This document shows, in pieces, positions 35,263-39,919 of a stretch of DNA of 39,919 nucleotides. The position numbers and the translations under genes are program-made. Each line of letters starts with the position of its first letter. Positions within the stretch are counted from its first letter, which is position 1. The notes under the pieces are model-generated. The model saw only the letters and a list, made by a program, of their open reading frames with translations. It was not told where the DNA came from and did not search any database. The DNA is taken from positions 1 to 39,919 of the forward strand of contig NZ_JAFMTW010000033.1 of the NCBI RefSeq assembly GCF_017329615.1, in the 5' to 3' direction. The DNA comes from Alicyclobacillus suci (GTDB taxonomy: Bacteria; Bacillota; Bacilli; Alicyclobacillales; Alicyclobacillaceae).

Positions 35263-36727
35263 AGGATTATCGAGCAGCTTGCAGAAGGCGATGGGTCGAC
35301 TGCGTGGCAAAGGAAAGCTGAGTGAGGCGGATGTCGCCGAAGCGATGCGGGAAGTGCGCTTGGCGCTGTTGGCGGCTGACGTCAACGTGAAGGTTGTGCG
35401 CGACTTTGTCGAACGCGTTCGCGAGCGAGCTGTGGGTCAGGATGTCCAAAAGAGTTTGACACCGGGTCAACAGGTAGTTCGCATCGTCTACGAAGAGCTG
35501 ACGGAATTGATGGGTGGCTCGCAAGCGCGAATCCAGATGGCGTCGAAGCCCCCTACTGTCATCATGCTCGTTGGCTTGCAGGGTGCAGGGAAGACGACGG
35601 CTATTGCCAAACTCGCGCTGTCGTTTCGCCAGCACCAACATCGACCCTTGATGATTGCGGCCGACGTCTATCGACCTGCCGCGATTGATCAGTTACACGT
35701 CCTCGGAAAACAGGTCGACATTCCGGTTTTCGATATGGGAACCGACACGTCACCTGTCGAGATTGTTCGGCAAGGCATGCAGGAAGCCGAACGCCAGGGC
35801 GCGGATGTCGTGCTTGTGGATACGGCAGGGCGCCTGCATATTGACGAAGATCTAATGGCGGAGCTTGACGATATCAAGTCGGCTGTCGAGCCGAATGAAG
35901 TTTTGCTCGTGGTCGATGCCATGACGGGTCAGGATGCCGTCCATGTGGCGGAAACATTCCATCAGCGTTTGGAAGTCACTGGGGTTATTCTGACGAAGTT
36001 GGATGGCGACGCGCGGGGCGGTGCTGCACTTACCGTACGGGCCGTCACGGGTTGTCCGATTAAATATGTCGGCCTTGGCGAGAAAATCGAGCCACTTGAA
36101 CCGTTTCATCCAGATAGACTGGCGTCCCGGATTCTTGGCATGGGCGACGTGTTAAGTCTGATTGAGCGGGCGCAAGAGCGGATAGACCTCGAGAAGGCCA
36201 AAGAGATGGAAGAACGCATGCGTTCCTCCACCTTTAGTCTCAATGACTTTCAGGAGATGTTCCGCCAGGTTCGAAATTTGGGACCGCTTGATCAAGTTCT
36301 CAAAATGATTCCTGGGATGAACAAATTGAAGGGTATTGAGAATGTCGATTTAAATGATAAGCGATTCCTTCGAATGGACGCTATCATTTCCTCGATGACA
36401 GCGGCAGAGCGATTAGATCCGAGCGTGATGAACGCCAGTCGTCGCCGTCGCATTGCCAATGGCAGTGGGACAACCGTAAGAGAGGTCAATCAGTTGCTCA
36501 ATCAGTTTGAGCAGACGCAACAAATGATGAAACGAATGTCTGGGATGGGCAAGAAAATGGGGCGTCGCAGTGCGATGAACGCCATCAAGTCGATGGGGGG
36601 CCTTGGCGCCCTTGGCGGCATGAAAGACGCTTCGCAACTTGCTGACCTTGAAGAATCGTTGACATCGAAGGGGACGTCGCACGCGCCACGACAGCGACAT
36701 CACCGCGCGAAAAAGAAGCGCAAATGA
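35255..36727 (+). CDS. ffh: Signal recognition particle protein Ffh
   Basis: GTPase and signal-peptide-binding subunit of SRP. The N domain (about 1-90) precedes the G domain, with GLQGAGKTTAIAKLA, DVYRPAAIDQL, DTAGRLHID, TKLDGDARGG and GLGEKIEPLEPF. The methionine-rich M domain starts near 325 (SLNDFQEMFRQVRNLG) and includes the RNA-binding segment ASRRRRIANGSGTTV. At 490 aa it is about 40 residues longer than Bacillus Ffh, because of a Gly/Met-rich stretch and a basic tail ending HRAKKKRK. The ATG at 35255 follows GGAGGTGAGG. Confidence 0.97.
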   Translation: MLEGLSSSLQKAMGRLRGKGKLSEADVAEAMREVRLALLAADVNVKVVRDFVERVRERAVGQDVQKSLTPGQQVVRIVYEELTELMGGSQARIQMASKPPTVIMLVGLQGAGKTTAIAKLALSFRQHQHRPLMIAADVYRPAAIDQLHVLGKQVDIPVFDMGTDTSPVEIVRQGMQEAERQGADVVLVDTAGRLHIDEDLMAELDDIKSAVEPNEVLLVVDAMTGQDAVHVAETFHQRLEVTGVILTKLDGDARGGAALTVRAVTGCPIKYVGLGEKIEPLEPFHPDRLASRILGMGDVLSLIERAQERIDLEKAKEMEERMRSSTFSLNDFQEMFRQVRNLGPLDQVLKMIPGMNKLKGIENVDLNDKRFLRMDAIISSMTAAERLDPSVMNASRRRRIANGSGTTVREVNQLLNQFEQTQQMMKRMSGMGKKMGRRSAMNAIKSMGGLGALGGMKDASQLADLEESLTSKGTSHAPRQRHHRAKKKRK

Positions 36728-36750
36728 CAATTTAATTGGAGGTGGTTTTC

Positions 36751-37023
36751 GTGGCAGTAAAGATTCGTTTGAAGCGTATGGGTGCAAAAAAGAGTCCGTT
36801 TTATCGTCTGGTTGTCGCTGACTCCCGTTCCCCTCGTGACGGTCGTTTTGTCGAGGAGATTGGAACATACAATCCGCTCACAGAGCCAGCGCAGATTAAA
36901 ATTGACGAAGAACGCGCACTGTATTGGTTAGGTACAGGTGCACAGCCTTCTGATAAAGTTCGTTACTTGTTCCACTTGGAAGGAATTTTGAAGAAGTTCC
37001 ACGAACAAAAAGTACAGAAGTGA
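36751..37023 (+). CDS. rpsP: 30S ribosomal protein S16
   Basis: Small-subunit protein S16, 90 aa, starting [40 protein letters not shown] follows. The start is the GTG at 36751, six bases after GGAGGTG. A TTG at 36736 would place that ribosome binding site inside the gene and is rejected. The order ffh-rpsP-khpA-ylqD-rimM-trmD is that of Bacillus. Confidence 0.97.
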   Translation: MAVKIRLKRMGAKKSPFYRLVVADSRSPRDGRFVEEIGTYNPLTEPAQIKIDEERALYWLGTGAQPSDKVRYLFHLEGILKKFHEQKVQK

Positions 37024-37029
37024 ACCTGT

Positions 37030-37048
37030 GGGCGGCCTTGTGCCGCCC
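37030..37048 (+). other. Perfect hairpin between rpsP and khpA
   Basis: GGGCGGC (37030-37036) pairs with GCCGCCC (37042-37048) around a five-base loop, followed only by TT. It may attenuate transcription or protect the 3' end of the rpsP message; it is not a full terminator. Confidence 0.55.
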
Positions 37049-37064
37049 TTCGGAGTGATGGCGT

Positions 37065-37295
37065 GTGAAGGAGCTTGTCCAATATCTGGTGTCCTCGTTG
37101 GTAGATCACCCGGATTCGGTGGAAGTCGTCGAGACGACGGATAACGATATCATCACCTATCGGGTGAAAGTCCACGCGGACGACATGGGCCGCGTCATTG
37201 GCCGGCAAGGCCGTATCGCAAAAGCCATTCGCAACGTGGTCAGTGCGGCTGCGTATCGGCAACACAAGCGTGTATTTGTAGATATTCAGTCGTGA
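37065..37295 (+). CDS. khpA: KH-domain RNA-binding protein KhpA (YlqC)
   Basis: Small RNA-binding protein of the KhpA family; in streptococci it pairs with KhpB and affects cell division and size. The 76 residues hold one KH fold with its GxxG loop (MGRVIGRQGRIAKAIRNVV). The start is a GTG at 37065 with GGAGTGATGG upstream. It lies between rpsP and ylqD. Confidence 0.93.
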   Translation: MKELVQYLVSSLVDHPDSVEVVETTDNDIITYRVKVHADDMGRVIGRQGRIAKAIRNVVSAAAYRQHKRVFVDIQS

Positions 37296-37326
37296 CAATT
37301 GTCGTCAGTGAGAAGGAGAGATTGGG

Positions 37327-37749
37327 TTGGAAATTCGTCAGCCTGTCGCCGTCAAGGTGGTTTTGACGGAAACGACGAAGCAGCAGATCATTCAGGAGCA
37401 GCGCCGGCAAATCGAGCAGGTGAGCAACGAGATAGAACAACTTGAGGCTCAAGGCAAGGAAGCGCTTGCCCAGGCGATGGCACAAGGTGGTGACATCGCG
37501 CAACAGGTTCGTCAACAAATTGATAACGAGCGCACGACGCGCGAACGTCGCCGTGAAGAATTGTTCCAGCAAATGCAACAAATTCAGCAGATGGAACTGG
37601 GAACTGAGTTGCAAAATATGACCGTTGAAACCACGGTTTCTGTTAAGCCGGGTGACGACTGGACGAAGGTTTTGCTCGGAGCAGAAATTATCGTTCGGGA
37701 CGGTATCATCCAGGAGATTCGCCAGAACGGTCAGAAAATCGAGGGTTGA
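37327..37749 (+). CDS. ylqD: YlqD-family protein
   Basis: Conserved Firmicute protein of unknown function encoded beside khpA and rimM. Residues about 20-95 are strongly coiled-coil, rich in Gln and Glu (QQIIQEQRRQIEQVSNEIEQ). A compact beta-type C-terminal part follows (TVSVKPGDDWTKVLLGAEII). 140 aa. It starts with TTG at 37327 after AAGGAGAG. A terminator follows directly, before rimM. Confidence 0.85.
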   Translation: MEIRQPVAVKVVLTETTKQQIIQEQRRQIEQVSNEIEQLEAQGKEALAQAMAQGGDIAQQVRQQIDNERTTRERRREELFQQMQQIQQMELGTELQNMTVETTVSVKPGDDWTKVLLGAEIIVRDGIIQEIRQNGQKIEG

Positions 37750-37770
37750 TGGCGACCGACGCAGTCCCAG

Positions 37771-37800
37771 GGTTCAGCACATGGTGTTGGACCTTTTTTT
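37771..37800 (+). terminator. Intrinsic terminator between ylqD and rimM
   Basis: GGTTCAGCAC (37771-37780) pairs over its full length (two G-T pairs) with GTGTTGGACC (37784-37793), followed by seven Ts. It is inside a conserved ribosomal operon, so it may act as an attenuator. Confidence 0.8.
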
Positions 37801-37821
37801 GTGGAAATGGAGAGGTGAAGG

Positions 37822-38355
37822 ATGGCTTCGTACTACACAGTGGGCGTGATGACTAAGCCCCACGGCTTGCGTGGCGAAATGAAGGTGTACCCGCGCACGG
37901 ATTTTCCTGAGAAGCGTTTTGCGGCCGGATCGAAATTGTATGTACGCCCAGAAGGTGGCTCTCCGATTGCGGCTGTGGAGGTCCGGTCGGGGCGGCGACA
38001 GCAGAATATGTGGATAGTGGGGTTTAAGGACTTGGTGACTATCCATGATGTGGAGCGCTGGCGCGGTATGGAATTGTGCGTGGAAGAGGCGCAACTGGAA
38101 CCACTGCCGGAGGGTACATATTACATTCATCAGCTGGTTGGTCTTCAAGTCTATACAGAGGAAGGCGTGTTTGTGGGCGAGTTGAAGGAAGTGTTGACAC
38201 CGGGAGCAAACGACGTGTATGTCGTACGTGGACCGCTCAGCAGGGACGACATTTTATTGCCGGCGATTCCGGACTGTATTCTCAAAGTCGATATCGCCGC
38301 TAACCGCATGACCATCCACCTCTTGCCGGGCCTTATTGGAGACGACGAGAGCTGA
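37822..38355 (+). CDS. rimM: 16S rRNA processing protein RimM
   Basis: Assembly factor for the 30S head that binds S19 and 16S rRNA. The N-terminal beta-barrel domain starts YYTVGVMTKPHGLRGEMKV. The C-terminal PRC-barrel includes LVGLQVYTEEGVFVGELKEV and DILLPAIPDCILKVD. 177 aa. GAGAGGTGAAGG is directly before the ATG. It partners with the trmD gene that follows. Confidence 0.96.
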   Translation: MASYYTVGVMTKPHGLRGEMKVYPRTDFPEKRFAAGSKLYVRPEGGSPIAAVEVRSGRRQQNMWIVGFKDLVTIHDVERWRGMELCVEEAQLEPLPEGTYYIHQLVGLQVYTEEGVFVGELKEVLTPGANDVYVVRGPLSRDDILLPAIPDCILKVDIAANRMTIHLLPGLIGDDES

Positions 38356-38371
38356 GAAAGGGCCGGGTGAG

Positions 38372-39145
38372 ATGGCACTGAATATTTTTGTTTTGACGCT
38401 ATTTCCACAGATGTTTTCCAGCGTCTTTGGCGAGAGTATGATGAAGCGCGCGTTTGCCAGTGGCGTTGCCAACATCGAATACGTCGACTTTCGCCAATAC
38501 GCGACTGATAAACACCATACTGTCGACGATGCGCCATTTGGTGGTGGCGCGGGCATGTTGTTGAAGCCGGAGCCGCTCTTTGCCGCAATGGATGATATTC
38601 ACGAGCGACACGGGATAGTTTCGCCTCCCGCTGGGCGCGTCATTTTGCTCTCCCCGCAGGGACGCCGATTTAATCAGGAAGTGGCGCGAGAGTATGCGGC
38701 ATGCGAACGCCTTACGTTCCTCTGTGGCCATTATGAGGGATTTGATGACAGAGTGCGTCAGCACCTGGTTACGGAGGAATTGTCTCTAGGTGACTTTGTG
38801 ATGACTGGCGGTGAGATTGCGGCGATGGCCGTGATTGACACGGTGGTGCGGTTGTTGCCAGGCGTACTCGGCAATGCGGGGTCACTCGAAGATGAGTCGC
38901 ATGCAGCGCGGTTACTTGAGTATCCACAGTACACGCGGCCCGCTTCATTTCGAGGCATGGATGTTCCTCCGACGTTATTGTCGGGGAACCATCAACGGAT
39001 TGCCAAATGGCGAAGGAAACACGCGTTGTATCGGACATGGCGCGAACGGCCCGACCTGCTTGATGGCCTTGACTTAGACGACGAGCAAGCGCAGTGGTTG
39101 AAACAATTCGAGCGTGGCGACTTTCGCGACATCGACATCTCATAG
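38372..39145 (+). CDS. trmD: tRNA (guanine-37-N1) methyltransferase TrmD
   Basis: Methylates G37 next to the anticodon and so prevents frameshifting. Knotted SPOUT fold: LFPQMFSSVFGESMMKRA at the start, LLSPQGRRFNQ, CGHYEGFDDRV, and SLGDFVMTGGEIA, the SAM-binding knot. 257 aa from the ATG at 38372; a TTG at 38336 lies inside rimM and is not needed. In Bacilli rplS (L19) normally follows immediately. Here no rplS is found, and the next feature is an rRNA operon. Confidence 0.96.
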   Translation: MALNIFVLTLFPQMFSSVFGESMMKRAFASGVANIEYVDFRQYATDKHHTVDDAPFGGGAGMLLKPEPLFAAMDDIHERHGIVSPPAGRVILLSPQGRRFNQEVAREYAACERLTFLCGHYEGFDDRVRQHLVTEELSLGDFVMTGGEIAAMAVIDTVVRLLPGVLGNAGSLEDESHAARLLEYPQYTRPASFRGMDVPPTLLSGNHQRIAKWRRKHALYRTWRERPDLLDGLDLDDEQAQWLKQFERGDFRDIDIS

Positions 39146-39483
39146 GATGAAACTTGTGGGCCGAATTTTTCGGACAACCGCCGTAGAAAAAGGCTACAGC
39201 GGTGCGCAGTGCTGATGGCTGTATCCCGGGGAAAGGAGCGCCCGCTGTAGCTGGTGTATCGTATGGCATCTAGTTGTGGTACGTTCACGTAGCTTCTCCT
39301 GCACCATTTATTTTGTCAATAGCCGAATTGCTCTGTGGCCAGACAGCCGAATTCGACCTCCGTTAAGTGTGTTGATGAGCGTGCTGGTGGTTTGATTTTT
39401 TGGGGGGAACGCCCCGTGCGCGCCTGATTGTATGACAATCTTGCGCAGCATCACCAAGAAATGTTGTAGAGCGAATCTCATTG
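39146..39483. other. 338-bp gap after trmD without a gene; structured RNA-like segment
   Basis: No credible gene. CCGAATTTTTCGG near 39161 is a small hairpin. At 39178-39251 three segments can pair in two exclusive ways. A (39178-39186, CCGCCGTAG) pairs with B (39194-39202, CTACAGCGG) with one mismatch. C (39242-39250, CCGCTGTAG) pairs perfectly with the same B. This looks like a regulatory leader, but no dependent gene follows on this strand. Confidence 0.5.
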
Positions 39484-39513
39484 TTGACATATTGCCAGTA
39501 GAGATGTTATATT
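39484..39513 (+). promoter_or_regulatory. Strong sigma-A promoter of the rRNA operon
   Basis: A perfect -35, TTGACA (39484-39489), is followed after 17-18 bases by TTATATT (TATATT at 39508-39513). It lies about 345 bases before 16S, a usual position for an rrn P2-type promoter. Confidence 0.75.
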
Positions 39514-39519
39514 CCTTCT

Positions 39520-39859
39520 TGTCGCCTCGGCGATGCTGTGGTGACACAGTAGCGGTACAAGTCACGGTTGTTTATTATCTGGTGGTCGATGGTTGTCTTT
39601 GTCAGCTTCGAAGAAGGATGAAAGACTTACCAGTGACAACGAACGTCAGTTCGTGATATTGTACTTAGGCTGCTTCGACAGAGGCGGCACTTGCTCGAAA
39701 GAATCACGTCATCTGATTCCGCGTTATGTTTCGCAGAATCCGCGTTCGTGGGGCTTTCATAGCAGGTTTGGTTCCTTGAAAACTGAACACACACGCCTAA
39801 AAGTTTCGGTCGACGTGACTTTGGTCACAGCGACGATGGAAACACAAGTAACAACGCCA
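39520..39859 (+). other. rRNA operon leader
   Basis: This is the transcribed leader before 16S rRNA. CCTTGAAAACTGAACAC at about 39774-39790 is the motif found in Bacillales rrn leaders and spacers and takes part in antitermination and processing. Open frames here are not credible genes. Confidence 0.65.
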
Positions 39860-39919
39860 TTTTTTGAGAGTTTGATCCTGGCTCAGGACGAACGCTGGCG
39901 GCGTGCCTAATACATGCAA
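39860..39919 (+). rRNA. rrs: 16S ribosomal RNA, 5' end only (cut by window edge)
   Basis: AGAGTTTGATCCTGGCTCAG (39867-39886) is the universal 16S 5' sequence (E. coli positions 8-27), continuing GACGAACGCTGGCGGCGTGC. About 60 of the roughly 1,550 bases are present. Confidence 0.98.

Noticed and set aside
39308..39910. Reading frames of 74-105 codons in the region before 16S rRNA
   Set aside because: They lie over the rrn promoter, leader and the start of 16S and show no protein family features.

Overview
The window looks like one complete contig from a spore-forming Firmicute, most likely Alicyclobacillus or a close relative in the Bacilli. The evidence is an unmistakable SpoVM, an alpha/beta-type SASP with a sigma-G-like promoter, S-box riboswitches, a FapR-controlled fatty acid operon, the Bacillus-type order of the core clusters, moderate GC, and a sulfolipid gene pair (sqdB-sqdX) that fits the sulfonolipid known from Alicyclobacillus acidocaldarius. 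The right edge stops 60 bases into a 16S rRNA gene, a typical draft-assembly break. The left edge is a damaged-looking priA fragment.

Region by region. (1) 1-8.9 kb, plus strand: priA (3' part), def, fmt, rsmB, rlmN, prpC, prkC, rsgA, rpe, tightly packed and closed by a terminator. These genes cover replication restart, initiator-tRNA formylation and deformylation, rRNA methylation, the PASTA kinase/phosphatase pair and ribosome assembly. (2) 9-12.4 kb: spoVM, convergent rpmB (minus), yloU (Asp23 family), recG and a SASP gene. (3) 12.4-15.7 kb: the methionine transporter, with metN-metI on the minus strand and metQ on the plus strand. They diverge from a shared intergenic region that carries two SAM-I riboswitches pointing outwards, each with its own terminator. 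(4) 15.8-21.3 kb: the most accessory part, with psd, sqdB, sqdX (polar lipid head groups), then a minus-strand amidase and a CBS-ACT regulator. (5) 21.6-24.3 kb: rsmD, coaD, ylbK, yceD, rpmF. (6) 24.4-33.8 kb: fapR, plsX, fabD, fabG, acpP, fabF, rnc, smc. (7) 33.9-39.1 kb: ftsY, ylxM, ffh, rpsP, khpA, ylqD, rimM, trmD. (8) 39.1-39.9 kb: about 710 bp without a gene, then a strong rrn promoter, the rRNA leader and the start of 16S rRNA.

Most of the window is conserved housekeeping DNA. I see no phage, IS element, CRISPR array, toxin-antitoxin or defence system. The points worth a second look are the paired divergent S-boxes, the sulfolipid genes in a Firmicute, fapR apparently starting at CTG or ATT, the absence of rplS after trmD with a switch-like RNA structure and an rRNA operon in its place, an uncharacterised palindrome between rpmB and yloU, and a triplicated 14-bp repeat before def. 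Many genes start with TTG or GTG, so several starts were chosen from ribosome binding sites.
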